From NCBI GenBank assembly GCA_030532815.1, contig JAUNKI010000005.1, positions 1 to 9,768 of the forward strand: a stretch of 9,768 nucleotides of DNA, written 5' to 3'. Source of the DNA: Leptotrichiaceae bacterium (GTDB lineage Bacteria; Fusobacteriota; Fusobacteriia; Fusobacteriales; Leptotrichiaceae). The position numbers were made by a program, and so were the translations under genes. Position 1 is the stretch's first letter. Each line of letters begins with the position of its first letter. A model generated the notes under the pieces. That model was not told where the DNA came from, ran no database searches, and was given only the letters and a program-made list of their open reading frames with translations. Positions 1-7,942 of the stretch are shown one piece after another.

Positions 1-1190
1 AAGCTCTTGAAGTACTAAAAAATATAAAAATTTCACTCCACTGCTGGCAGGGAGACGACATAACAGGTTTTGACCGAAAAGGCCCTCTCACAGGGGGAAT
101 TCAAGTTACGGGAAATTATCCCGGAAAAGCACGTAATCCTGAAGAATTAATGAGTGATATACGTAAGGTTTTTTCTCTTGTTCCGGGAGAGCATAAGTTA
201 AACCTGCATTCAAATTATGCGATTTTTAATGAAGGTGAATTTTGTGACAGAGATATGCTCAAACCCGAACACTTTAAAAAATGGGTTCAGTTTGCCAAAG
301 AAAATGAAATCGGACTGGATTTTAACCCTACTCTGTTTTCTCACGATAAAGTGGATAACAATCTGACTTTATCAAGTCCCGATAAAAAAATACGCAACTT
401 TTGGATAAATCATTGCAAATCCTGTATAAAAATTGCGGAATATTTTGCAGAGGAACTTAAACAACCCTGTTTAATGAACATATGGATACCTGACGGCTAT
501 AAGGATATTCCCGCCGACAGATTATCCCCGAGAATGAGATTTAAAAATTCCCTTGATGAAATACTGAAAACAGAGTACGACAAGAGAAAAGTCTTTTTAT
601 GTCTGGAATCAAAAGTATTCGGAATAGGTCTGGAATCCTATACCGTAGGATCGGCGGAATTTGTAACAAATTACACTTTGAAAAACGGTATACTGCCGTT
701 AATGGATAACGGGCATTATCATCCTACTGAAACCGTTTCAGACAAAATTTCTTCAATGCTTCTGTTTCATGATAAAATCGCACTTCACCTTACAAGGGGC
801 GTTCGCTGGGATTCTGATCACGTAGTGTTATTTGATGATGAAACTAAAGAAATTGCTAAGGAAATTATCCGTAACAATGCCCTTGATAAAGTATTCATCG
901 GACTGGATTTTTTCGATGCAAGTATTAACCGTATTTCGGCTTGGACAACAGGTATGCGGAATGTGCAGAAGGCTCTGTTATCCGCTCTTCTCACTCCTAA
1001 TGAAAAAATGGCTGATTTACAGAAAAAAAATAATTTTACCGAACTTTTGATGTTTCAGGAAACTCTTAAAATTTATCCTTTAGGAGATATATGGAACTAT
1101 TTCTGTAAAATGAACAATGTTTATTCTGATGAAAAATGTCACGAAGAAATTAAAATGTACGAAAAAAATGTTTTATATGAAAGAATTTAA
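1..1190 (+). CDS. rhaA: L-rhamnose isomerase, 5'-truncated by window edge
   Basis: Cytosolic, metal-dependent enzyme that converts L-rhamnose to L-rhamnulose (also L-lyxose to L-xylulose in E. coli). The frame is open from base 3, so the ATG at 150 is internal: the 49 codons before it contain the family motif HCWQGDD and the segment [18 protein letters not shown], both typical of RhaA. The 395 visible residues start at about E. coli residue 26, so roughly 25 are missing. All metal ligands I recall from E. coli (Glu234, Asp267, His294, Asp302, Asp304, Asp334) are present at visible residues E202, D235, H262, D270, D272 and D302, with a constant offset of 32. The C-terminus is intact and the enzyme looks functional. 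It lies 102 bp upstream of rhaD and probably shares its transcript. Its own promoter and start lie outside the window. Confidence 0.97.
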   Translation, partial: ALEVLKNIKISLHCWQGDDITGFDRKGPLTGGIQVTGNYPGKARNPEELMSDIRKVFSLVPGEHKLNLHSNYAIFNEGEFCDRDMLKPEHFKKWVQFAKENEIGLDFNPTLFSHDKVDNNLTLSSPDKKIRNFWINHCKSCIKIAEYFAEELKQPCLMNIWIPDGYKDIPADRLSPRMRFKNSLDEILKTEYDKRKVFLCLESKVFGIGLESYTVGSAEFVTNYTLKNGILPLMDNGHYHPTETVSDKISSMLLFHDKIALHLTRGVRWDSDHVVLFDDETKEIAKEIIRNNALDKVFIGLDFFDASINRISAWTTGMRNVQKALLSALLTPNEKMADLQKKNNFTELLMFQETLKIYPLGDIWNYFCKMNNVYSDEKCHEEIKMYEKNVLYERI

Positions 1191-1201
1191 CAATTTACAG
1201 T

Positions 1202-1224
1202 CGGATATTTCCGAAATCCGAAAT
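1202..1224. repeat. Overlapping short dyads and a tandem heptamer in the rhaA-rhaD spacer
   Basis: The 102-bp spacer contains CGGAT (1202-1206) paired with ATCCG (1216-1220). Within it is a near-palindrome ATTTC-C-GAAAT (1207-1217), and CCGAAAT is directly repeated at 1211-1217 and 1218-1224. A second small dyad, TGGT/ACCA around a TCGG loop, lies at 1236-1247. None has a following T-tract, so they are not terminators. They could form a weak mRNA hairpin or be a regulator site. The function is unknown and chance is possible. Confidence 0.3.
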
Positions 1225-1292
1225 AGATAGAAATATGGTTCGGACCAACGTTATTTACTTTATCCCGCTGTAATGGAAATGGAGAAATATTT

Positions 1293-2141
1293 ATGACAGA
1301 TATTTTGGAAAGAGATTTTATAAAAGATTTCTGTAGTCTCTGTGAAAGCGGTTTTAGACAGGGATGGCACGAAATGAACGGCGGAAACCTGAGTTACCGC
1401 TTAAAAAATGAGGAAACCGAACATATAAAAGATTTCTTTATCTTAACCGATAATTGGATTGACATAGGAATTAGCGTACCTGATTTAGGCAGAGAATTTT
1501 TTTTAGTAACGGGAACAGGAAAATATTTTAAAAATGTTTCAGGAAATCCTGAAAAAAATACGGGTATTATTGAAATAGACGAAAAAGGAGAAAAATATCG
1601 GATTGTATGGGGACTGTCGGATAATTCCCGACCTACAAGTGAACTTCCTACCCACCTTATGAACCATGAAGTCAAAAAGAAACAGACAAGCGGAAAGCAC
1701 AGAATTATATATCACTGCCATACTCCCAATATAATAGCTCTTACTTTTCTGCTTCCCTTAAAAGATGAAATATTTACAAGGGAGCTGTGGGAAACTATGA
1801 CTGAATGTCCCATTATTTTTAATAAGGGAATAGGAGTTACAAAATGGATGGTTCCCGGCGGAAAGGAAATAGCTGTAGAAACATCAAAATTAATGGAAAT
1901 GTATGATATTGTCATATGGGCTCATCACGGACTGTTCTGTTCAGGAGAAAACTTCGATATATCTTTCGGTTTGGCTCTGACTTTGGAAAAAGCCGCAGAA
2001 ATACTTATAAAGATACTTTCAGTTTCTCCGAAAAGATTACAGACTATCTCGACTGATAATTTCAGAAAACTTGCCGAAGATTTCAATGTACATCTTCCTG
2101 AAAAATTTTTATACGAAAACGAAAAATATAATCTGAAATAA
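1293..2141 (+). CDS. rhaD: Rhamnulose-1-phosphate aldolase
   Basis: Class II (zinc) aldolase of the AraD/FucA family that cleaves L-rhamnulose-1-phosphate into DHAP and L-lactaldehyde, the last step of the L-rhamnose pathway. It has 282 residues, against about 274 in E. coli. The N-terminus carries the phosphate-binding motif NGGNLSYRL and, further on, LVTGTGKYFKNV. The catalytic glutamate is E117 in PTSELPTH. The zinc ligands are H141 and H143 in YHCHT and H212 in WAHHGLF. These positions match the E. coli numbering as I recall it (Glu117, His141, His143, His212). E. coli has one His fewer in the last motif (FHG instead of HHG). The ATG has a GGAG ribosome site at 1281-1284 with 8 nt spacing. 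It is probably co-transcribed with rhaA and the importer genes 47 bp downstream. Its presence ties the locus to a 1-phosphorylated ketose route. Confidence 0.96.
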   Translation: MTDILERDFIKDFCSLCESGFRQGWHEMNGGNLSYRLKNEETEHIKDFFILTDNWIDIGISVPDLGREFFLVTGTGKYFKNVSGNPEKNTGIIEIDEKGEKYRIVWGLSDNSRPTSELPTHLMNHEVKKKQTSGKHRIIYHCHTPNIIALTFLLPLKDEIFTRELWETMTECPIIFNKGIGVTKWMVPGGKEIAVETSKLMEMYDIVIWAHHGLFCSGENFDISFGLALTLEKAAEILIKILSVSPKRLQTISTDNFRKLAEDFNVHLPEKFLYENEKYNLK

Positions 2142-2188
2142 ATTTTCATAAATTATTTAATTATAATATGGAAAAAATGGAGGTATAA

Positions 2189-3685
2189 ATGAAAAAACCT
2201 TTTCTGGAACTGGAAAATATAAGCAAAACCTTTCCGGGTATTAAAGCTTTACACAATGTCAAATTTAACATATATCCTGGAGAAGTCCATTCCCTTGTGG
2301 GAGAAAACGGTGCAGGAAAATCCACCCTTATAAAAGTCATGTCAGGTGCTCATCAGCCTGATGAAGGAGGTTCCATAAAAATCGAAAGAACTCCCGTAAA
2401 AATCGCAAATCCCATAGATGCCATAAAAAAAGGGATTTCAGTTATATATCAGGATTTCAGTTTATTCGGAAATTTAACTGTTGCCGAAAATATTGTAATA
2501 AATCAGATTATAGAAAAAAACAAGCTTCTGCTTAATTGGAAGGAAATCAGGGAAAAAGCCGAAGATGCCCTTAAAATTGTAGGGGCTGATATAAATACAA
2601 ATGAAATTCTGGATAATCTGTCAATAGCTAAAAAACAGATCGTAGCAATAGCAGGAGCAATTGCACAAAATGCAAAAATGATAATTATGGACGAACCGAC
2701 TTCCGCACTATCAAAAAAGGAAGTTGAAAATCTATATAAAATTATTGATATGCTCAAAGAAAAGAATATAGCCGTAATGTTCGTCAGCCATAAAATGGAC
2801 GAACTTTTCAAAGTAAGTGACAGATTTACAATACTTAGAGACGGACAGTATGTGGATACCGTCAAATCCGACAATATAGACAGAAAATCATTAATTTCCA
2901 AAATGGTCGGACGTGATGTCAGTATTCTCAACTACGCAAATTTAAATATTAAAGAAAATCCCGTAATGGAAATTAAAAATTTAAGTAAAAAAGGAAACTA
3001 TAAAAATATTAATCTGAAACTTCATAAAGGAGAAGTTCTCGGTATTACGGGACTTGTCGGAGCAGGGAGAAGTGAACTTTTCCAGACAATATTCGGAATT
3101 ATAAAACCCGATTCGGGAGAAATAATTGTTGAAGGAGAAAACCTTCTGCCGATTTCCCCTTGGAAAGCTGTTACAAAAGGAATAGGATATATACCAGAAA
3201 GCAGACAGACAGAAGGTCTTATACTCGAAAAAATGATTTCGGACAATATAACTTTACCTCTCTTAAAAAATTTTACGAATAAATTCGGTCTTATAAATAT
3301 TGAAAAACAGAGTTCTCTCGTAAAAGACCTCATAAACAGACTTGATGTAAGACCTAAAAATGAAAGCTTGAAAGCTTCCCAACTGTCAGGAGGAAATCAG
3401 CAGAAAGTCGTAATTGCAAAATGGGTAGCTACAAATCCTAAAATTCTTATTGTCGATGAACCTACAAACGGTGTTGATATCGGTGCTAAAGCCGATATAC
3501 ACAGAATTTTAAGAGAACTTGCCGAAAAAGGAACAAGCATTATCGTTATTTCTTCCGAACTGCCTGAAATAATGTCCATAAGTGACCGTATTCTCGTTAT
3601 GAGAAAAGGAACTATTTCAGGAGAATTCAAAAACAGTAATCTTACTCAGGAAATGATAATGGAAAAAGCCGTTATAAACAAGTAA
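2189..3685 (+). CDS. Sugar ABC transporter ATPase, two fused NBDs (CUT2; RbsA/RhaT/LsrA type)
   Basis: Cytoplasmic ATPase that powers the importer encoded downstream. It has 498 residues, normal for CUT2 ATPases, with two nucleotide-binding domains. NBD1 has Walker A GENGAGKST (38-46), Q-loop Q88, a degenerate signature LSIAKKQ (144-150), Walker B with D168-E169 and H-loop H201. NBD2 has the family's altered Walker A GLVGAGRS (288-295), a canonical signature LSGGNQQK (399-406) and Walker B D423-E424 in DEPTNGVDIGAK. The asymmetry (poor signature in NBD1, altered P-loop in NBD2) is usual for this class. The start has a strong GGAGG (2179-2183) 5 nt before the ATG. The permease gene begins 20 bp after the stop. 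Placement directly after rhaAD suggests L-rhamnose or a related sugar as cargo, but the ATPase itself does not reveal the substrate. RhaT is a name shared with the unrelated E. coli symporter, so I give no symbol. Confidence 0.95.
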   Translation: MKKPFLELENISKTFPGIKALHNVKFNIYPGEVHSLVGENGAGKSTLIKVMSGAHQPDEGGSIKIERTPVKIANPIDAIKKGISVIYQDFSLFGNLTVAENIVINQIIEKNKLLLNWKEIREKAEDALKIVGADINTNEILDNLSIAKKQIVAIAGAIAQNAKMIIMDEPTSALSKKEVENLYKIIDMLKEKNIAVMFVSHKMDELFKVSDRFTILRDGQYVDTVKSDNIDRKSLISKMVGRDVSILNYANLNIKENPVMEIKNLSKKGNYKNINLKLHKGEVLGITGLVGAGRSELFQTIFGIIKPDSGEIIVEGENLLPISPWKAVTKGIGYIPESRQTEGLILEKMISDNITLPLLKNFTNKFGLINIEKQSSLVKDLINRLDVRPKNESLKASQLSGGNQQKVVIAKWVATNPKILIVDEPTNGVDIGAKADIHRILRELAEKGTSIIVISSELPEIMSISDRILVMRKGTISGEFKNSNLTQEMIMEKAVINK

Positions 3686-3705
3686 AGAAAAAGGAGACTG
3701 ATCAG

Positions 3706-4692
3706 ATGTTGTCAAAATTAATTAAGAAAAAGGAATTTTCAGTATTTTTAATCATTATAATAATTTCTTTTTTCCTCACTGCTATAAATCCCGTATTTTT
3801 CACTTTCACGAATTTTATGGACATACTTAAAGGAAATGTTGTAGCAGGAATACTTGCAATGGGAATGCTCCCCGTACTCATAACAGGAGGAATAGATCTG
3901 TCGGTATCGGCAAATATTACATTAACCACTTTAATTGCAGGAAAACTACTTACCCAGTCAAATTCGGGATTATTTCTAATATTTATAGTCTGCTGTATTG
4001 CAGGAGCTCTGACGGGATTTTTAAACGGTTTTATTATTACCCGTTTCAACATTTCCCCCATAGTAGCCACATTGGGGATCCAGAGTATATTACAGGGAAG
4101 TATTCTCGTATATACTAAAGGAAATATGATTAACAATATGCCTCAGTGGTTTCAGGATTTCGGAAGAATGACCATTATCGGAGTTCCTGTTCAGATTTTC
4201 TTTCTCATTTTCACTATGGGGATAATGGTCTTTATATTAAAATATACGTTGGCAGGCAGAGGAATTTATGCTGTGGGAGGAAATGAACTGTCCGCAGTCC
4301 GTGTGGGATACAATCCTGATAAAATAAAAGTTCTCGTTTACACTTTAATAGGAATTCTGGCGGGGATAGCAGGAGTTATAAATACGTCCATTGTTCAGGG
4401 AGTAAATCCCAATACTTTTACAGGAACGGAATTAAACGTTATTGCCATTGCAGTTATAGGCGGTGCCAGCACTTTAGGAGGAACAGGAACCGTCTTGGGA
4501 ACATTTTTGGGAATGTGCCTCATGGCTATACTCAATAACGGTCTTGTTCTTGCAAAAATCCCTACATTCTGGCAAAAAATAGTTATGGGAATAATTATCA
4601 TCGCAGCCGTATCTATAGATGTAATAAGCAAAAAAATCGAACAAAGTAAACTAATCCGTGTAGATCTGGACGAACAGGAGGAAAAACAATGA
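3706..4692 (+). CDS. Sugar ABC transporter permease, first subunit (BPD_transp_2 / CUT2)
   Basis: Inner-membrane subunit of the importer; 328 residues, mostly hydrophobic, with a first membrane segment at about residues 12-32 and the usual CUT2 length. It shows the family motif ITGGIDLSVSA (GGIDLS at 61-66) and the C-terminal glycine-rich motif GGASTLGGTG (252-261), followed by GTFLGMCLMAILNNGL. The C-terminal tail after the last helix is charged and cytoplasmic in appearance. The ATG is preceded by AAGGAG at 3691-3696 with a 9-nt spacer. The stop TGA overlaps the ATG of the next permease in an ATGA, which indicates translational coupling. With the second permease it probably forms a heterodimer, as in the RhaP/RhaQ pair of rhizobial rhamnose importers or LsrC/LsrD. 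Confidence 0.94.
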   Translation: MLSKLIKKKEFSVFLIIIIISFFLTAINPVFFTFTNFMDILKGNVVAGILAMGMLPVLITGGIDLSVSANITLTTLIAGKLLTQSNSGLFLIFIVCCIAGALTGFLNGFIITRFNISPIVATLGIQSILQGSILVYTKGNMINNMPQWFQDFGRMTIIGVPVQIFFLIFTMGIMVFILKYTLAGRGIYAVGGNELSAVRVGYNPDKIKVLVYTLIGILAGIAGVINTSIVQGVNPNTFTGTELNVIAIAVIGGASTLGGTGTVLGTFLGMCLMAILNNGLVLAKIPTFWQKIVMGIIIIAAVSIDVISKKIEQSKLIRVDLDEQEEKQ

Positions 4693-5693
4693 ATTTAAAA
4701 CATAAAATAAAAAGTTCCAATGAACTGACATTGACGGTTATTTTGATTATTTCCACATTATGTGTAGGTTTTCTATCTCCTGACAGATTTTTCACTTTTA
4801 ATAATCTGATGAGTACTCTCAGACAGATGCCTGAATTCGGAATACTCGCATTGGCAATGATGTTTCCCGTTATTACGGGAGGAATTAATTTATCCATTGT
4901 CACTACTGCTACAATGAGCGGCATTATTTCCTCTTATTTTCTTACTGGAGCTCTCAGCAAACAGAATCCGGTACTTGCCATAATTTTAGCAGTACTCCTT
5001 TCTTTATGCGTATCAATAATTGCAGGAATTATAAACGGTTATTTTACTGCATATGTGGGAGTGGCAGCAATGCTCGTAACTTTAGGAACTACTACTCTTT
5101 TTGAAGGAATAAGCCTGAATTTAACAAAAGGCGGTTCCGTATCGGGATTTCCTCTTATATTTTCATATATAACAATCAAAAATTTTCTGGGTATTCCCGT
5201 ACCGTTTATTGTTTATATGACTGTCGTATTTATAAGTTATCTTATTTTACATAAAAGTACTTTAGGAATGAAGATATTTATGGTGGGCTGTAATGAAACG
5301 GCAACGAGATTTTCAGGTATTAATACTAAAAAAGTAATACTCGTCACTTATATTTATTCGGCTTTGCTTTCAGCCATATCGGGAATTGTCATGATGTCGA
5401 GATATAACTCGGCAAAAGTCGACTTCGGTTCTTCTTATCTGATGCAGAGCATTACCGCTGTTGTTTTGGGAGGTGTCAGCATTTCAGGAGGGCACGGAAA
5501 TATTTTAGGTACTGTAATTGCAGTAGCAGTTATTCAGGTTATATCCAAAGGGCTGAACCTTATAAATGTAGACAGAAATATAGTGGATATCATAATGGGT
5601 GCTATTTTAATTACCGTTTTGGCAATAAAATACATATCAAAAATTTTCAGGGATAAATCCCTTATTACTAAAAGAAAAAATAAAACTGCATAA
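4689..5693 (+). CDS. Sugar ABC transporter permease, second subunit (BPD_transp_2 / CUT2)
   Basis: Second inner-membrane subunit, 334 residues, same family as the preceding protein but clearly divergent from it. The motif corresponding to GGIDLS reads GGINLS (64-69), an Asp-to-Asn difference from its partner, and the C-terminal motif is GGVSISGGHG (261-270). The first hydrophobic segment is at about residues 13-29, and the chain ends in a Lys/Arg-rich tail. The gene starts inside the last codons of the first permease (4-bp overlap). Its ribosome site AGGAGG (4676-4681, 7-nt spacing) lies within that gene. The overlap implies matched production of the two subunits. A 95-bp spacer with an inverted repeat separates it from the binding-protein gene. 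Confidence 0.94.
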   Translation: MNLKHKIKSSNELTLTVILIISTLCVGFLSPDRFFTFNNLMSTLRQMPEFGILALAMMFPVITGGINLSIVTTATMSGIISSYFLTGALSKQNPVLAIILAVLLSLCVSIIAGIINGYFTAYVGVAAMLVTLGTTTLFEGISLNLTKGGSVSGFPLIFSYITIKNFLGIPVPFIVYMTVVFISYLILHKSTLGMKIFMVGCNETATRFSGINTKKVILVTYIYSALLSAISGIVMMSRYNSAKVDFGSSYLMQSITAVVLGGVSISGGHGNILGTVIAVAVIQVISKGLNLINVDRNIVDIIMGAILITVLAIKYISKIFRDKSLITKRKNKTA

Positions 5694-5728
5694 ATTTATC
5701 CCGACGGGTTCAAAGTATCTAAAGTCTT

Positions 5729-5757
5729 CGGTAATGAGACTATAAATAACATTACCG
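5729..5757 (+). promoter_or_regulatory. Perfect 8-bp inverted repeat (stem-loop or operator) before the binding-protein gene
   Basis: CGGTAATG (5729-5736) and CATTACCG (5750-5757) are exact reverse complements around a 13-nt AT-rich loop. The arm centres are 21 bp apart, about two helical turns. No T-tract follows, so it is not a standard intrinsic terminator. It lies 31 bp before the ATG of the binding-protein gene and upstream of that gene's strong ribosome site. It may act as an mRNA hairpin that sets a processing end and protects the downstream message, as seen in front of highly expressed binding-protein genes. It could also be a protein-binding dyad. The structure is seen directly; the role is inferred. 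Confidence 0.5.
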
Positions 5758-5788
5758 TAATTCATATTATATAAGGAGGAATTTTATT

Positions 5789-6808
5789 ATGAAATTCAGG
5801 AATTTTTTTAAGGTTTTTCTACTTTTAACTTTTGTACTCTTGATAAGTTGCGGTGAAAAGAAACAGGAAGAAAACAATTCTCCGCAGAAATCGGAAACAG
5901 GTGACAAAGGAAAAGGCAAAAAATTTAAAATTGCCATTATGCCTAAATTAACATCTATCCCTTATTTTGAACAGACAGGAGAAGGAGCAAAAAAAGCAGG
6001 TGAAGAATTAGGCGTAGAAGTTATTTATATTGGACCGAATAAGGCGGATGCCGCTGAACAGGTTAAAATGATTGAAGATCTGATTAATCAGGGAGTAGAT
6101 GCAATCGCAGTAGCTCCTAACGACCCGGCAGCCGTAATACCTGTACTTCAACAGGCAAAAGCAGCAGGAATACTTGTTCTCGACTGGGATACTCCTACAG
6201 ATATTAACGTAGTTGATGCTTCCATACATCAAATTGACGATAAGGTTTTAGGAGAACATTTATTCAATAAGTTAGTAGAAAAAATGGGAACTGATTCGGC
6301 TGAATATGCTATAATAACAGGAGGTCTGTCAGCTGCAAACTTAAATTCATGGATTGATTACGGTTTACAGTATGCCAAAGAAAAATATCCTAATCTGAAA
6401 TTAGTAACTGACAAAATCCCTTCTGACGAAAAACAGCAGGAAGCATATAATAAAGCTTTAGATGTGATAAAAGCCTATCCGAATATAAAAGGTATCATAG
6501 GATACTCCACAGTTGCTCCTCTCGGAATTGCACAGGCAATACGTGAAAAAGGATTGCAGGATAAAATTTCGGTAGTCGGTACTGCCGTTAAGGAAGATTC
6601 TCAGGAATACTTGAAAGACGGTGCATTAGACGGAGGATATTTATGGGATACGAGAAAACTGGGTTATTTGACAGTTGCCGTTACAAAAGCCATGCTTGAA
6701 GGAAAAAAACTGACTAACGGAATGGAAATTGAAGGCTTCGGAAAAATAGAAGTAAAATCCGATAATAAAACTGTTATAATGGGACCACCTGATGATTATG
6801 AAAAATAA
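5789..6808 (+). CDS. Sugar-binding lipoprotein of the importer (LsrB/RhaS-type periplasmic-binding-protein family)
   Basis: Substrate-binding component of the ABC importer; 339 residues, peripla_BP_4-like fold. The N-terminus is a lipoprotein signal: basic MKFRNFFK, a hydrophobic stretch at 9-19, and lipobox LISC with C21 as the lipidated residue. A charged linker (about 22-46) follows, rich in Lys/Glu/Gly/Ser. The mature domain starts with IAIMPKLTSIPYF, which resembles LsrB (IAFIPKLVGVGFF) and RhaS proteins. K53 and D134 (WDTP) match the AI-2 contacts Lys35 and Asp116 of LsrB. However, the positions aligned to Asp166/Gln167 are N184/L185 and those aligned to Pro220/Ala222 are Y239/T241, so AI-2 is unlikely to be the ligand. 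L-rhamnose or a pentose is more probable. It has the strongest ribosome site in the window, AAGGAGGA at 5773-5780, 8 nt before the ATG. It stands last among the transporter genes. Automated pipelines might label it an autoinducer-2-binding protein. Confidence 0.93.
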   Translation: MKFRNFFKVFLLLTFVLLISCGEKKQEENNSPQKSETGDKGKGKKFKIAIMPKLTSIPYFEQTGEGAKKAGEELGVEVIYIGPNKADAAEQVKMIEDLINQGVDAIAVAPNDPAAVIPVLQQAKAAGILVLDWDTPTDINVVDASIHQIDDKVLGEHLFNKLVEKMGTDSAEYAIITGGLSAANLNSWIDYGLQYAKEKYPNLKLVTDKIPSDEKQQEAYNKALDVIKAYPNIKGIIGYSTVAPLGIAQAIREKGLQDKISVVGTAVKEDSQEYLKDGALDGGYLWDTRKLGYLTVAVTKAMLEGKKLTNGMEIEGFGKIEVKSDNKTVIMGPPDDYEK

Positions 6809-6827
6809 TGTTTTTTAAGGAGATAAT

Positions 6828-7778
6828 ATGAGTAAAATAGGAGTAATAGGCAGTTTAAATCTGGATACGGTTATTCAGGTTGACAGAATACCTGAAGAAG
6901 GAGAAAATCTACTGGCAAAATCCGTCGGAAATGATTTCGGAGGAAAAGGAGGAAACTCGGCTATTGCCTTAAAAAAGCTGGATTGCGACATCTGCTTTTT
7001 CAGCTGTCTGGGTAATGACAGTAATGCCGAACTTATTAAGGAGAATCTGCATAAATACGGAATAGATACTTCAGACATAAAAATATCCTCTACCCATAAA
7101 ACAGGAGCTGCCTATGTACTCCTTGAAAAAAACGGAAATAATCGTATTATTGTAGCTCCCGGAGCAAATATGGACATAAGGAAAGAAGATATAAGGAATA
7201 TATTTCAAAAGAAAATGAAAGACTGTGAATATATACTTATTCAGTTGGAAAACTCCCTTGAAGCAGTCGCTGAAATCATAAAAATATGTAAGGAAAAAAA
7301 TATTAAGTTAGTTATTGATGCGGGACCTGTAAGAAATATAAAAGCCGAAGATCTTAAAGGGGCATATATTGTAAGTCCCAATAAATCAGAATTGGAAGCT
7401 CTTGTAAACAGAAAACTTGAAACTTTTGAAGATATTAAGTCGGGAGCAAAAGATCTCTTAAATACGGGTATTGAAAATATCCTTGTAAAAATGGGAAAAA
7501 ACGGCAGCTTCTTTCTCAACGGTAAAACTGAAATTTATCAGGAAATATATGAAGTCCCCGTTTCAGATACTACGGCAGCAGGTGACAGTTATATGGCAGG
7601 TTTTATAAAAACTTTATCAGAAGGAAAAAGCATAAAGGAAGCCATGAATTTCGCCAGTGCATGCGGTGCCGTTACCGTTACGGGAATAGGTGCCGTATCA
7701 AGTCTGCCGTCATTAAAAGAGGTGGAAAATTTTTTGAAAAAACATTCATTAAAAGCCTCAACTTTAAATAACCAATAA
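6828..7778 (+). CDS. PfkB-family sugar kinase, ribokinase-type
   Basis: Cytosolic ATP-dependent sugar kinase, 316 residues (E. coli ribokinase is about 309). N-terminal signature GSLNLD (8-13) and GGKGGN (38-43), then QLE with E141, SPNKSELE, and the C-terminal PfkB signature DTTAAGDS (247-254) with anion-hole glycine and catalytic base D253. All seven ribose-contacting residues I recall for E. coli RbsK (Asn14, Asp16, Gly42, Lys43, Asn46, Glu143, Asp255) have counterparts: N11, D13, G39, K40, N43, E141, D253. One local change is GGKGAN to GGKGGN. The chemistry expected is phosphorylation of a terminal hydroxyl of ribose, deoxyribose or a similar furanose. It starts 19 bp after the binding-protein gene with AAGGAG at 6817-6822 (5-nt spacing), so it belongs to the importer operon. 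A standard rhamnose pathway needs no such kinase. The substrate is uncertain. Confidence 0.9.
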   Translation: MSKIGVIGSLNLDTVIQVDRIPEEGENLLAKSVGNDFGGKGGNSAIALKKLDCDICFFSCLGNDSNAELIKENLHKYGIDTSDIKISSTHKTGAAYVLLEKNGNNRIIVAPGANMDIRKEDIRNIFQKKMKDCEYILIQLENSLEAVAEIIKICKEKNIKLVIDAGPVRNIKAEDLKGAYIVSPNKSELEALVNRKLETFEDIKSGAKDLLNTGIENILVKMGKNGSFFLNGKTEIYQEIYEVPVSDTTAAGDSYMAGFIKTLSEGKSIKEAMNFASACGAVTVTGIGAVSSLPSLKEVENFLKKHSLKASTLNNQ

Positions 7779-7942
7779 TTTTTAAGGGAAGGGAGAAAGG
7801 CTGCCTTATAATAGAGCTATAAAGCTCATTTCAAATAATATTTTCATTTTCCGCTAACCATATAGATTTTATAATTATTGTAATATAGGAACATTGAAAT
7901 AAAAAATTTGAAAAATAAATACTTCGGACAGTCTATAACAAT
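7779..7942 (+). other. 164-bp spacer between the two kinase genes, with a small hairpin
   Basis: This is the largest gap between genes inside the cluster. Near its start it holds a 5-bp perfect hairpin, GAGCT (7814-7818) / AGCTC (7823-7827), with an ATAA loop, followed by a T-rich but interrupted stretch. It also contains AAGG/CCTT around CTG (7797-7807). The hairpin could be a weak terminator after the ribokinase-type gene. TATAAT matches occur at 7807-7812 and 7870-7875, but neither has a convincing -35 element, so I do not call a promoter. No small ORF is evident. The spacer suggests the last gene may be partly uncoupled from the operon. Confidence 0.35.

Noticed and set aside
150..152. 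ATG at 150 as the start of the isomerase gene
   Set aside because: The frame stays open to base 3 and encodes conserved RhaA residues (HCWQGDD and others) before this Met, so it is an internal methionine of a truncated gene.
2162..2167. TATAAT before the ATPase gene as a promoter -10 element
   Set aside because: No acceptable -35 element lies 16-18 bp upstream and the spacer is almost all A and T, so a chance match is likely. The gene is 47 bp after rhaD and is probably co-transcribed.
2605..2640. Degenerate ABC signature LSIAKKQ in the first NBD as a sign of an inactive protein
   Set aside because: A degenerate first signature is usual in fused CUT2 ATPases such as RbsA, MglA and LsrA. The second signature and the Walker motifs needed are present.
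7807..7875. Two TATAAT matches (7807-7812, 7870-7875) as promoters for the FGGY kinase
   Set aside because: The best upstream hexamers at 17-bp spacing match TTGACA at only about half the positions or fewer, and such matches are expected by chance in AT-rich DNA.
7908..7939. TTGAAA (7908-7913) with TATAAC (7934-7939) as a promoter
   Set aside because: The 20-bp spacing is too long, and transcription would begin at or after the ATG at 7943.
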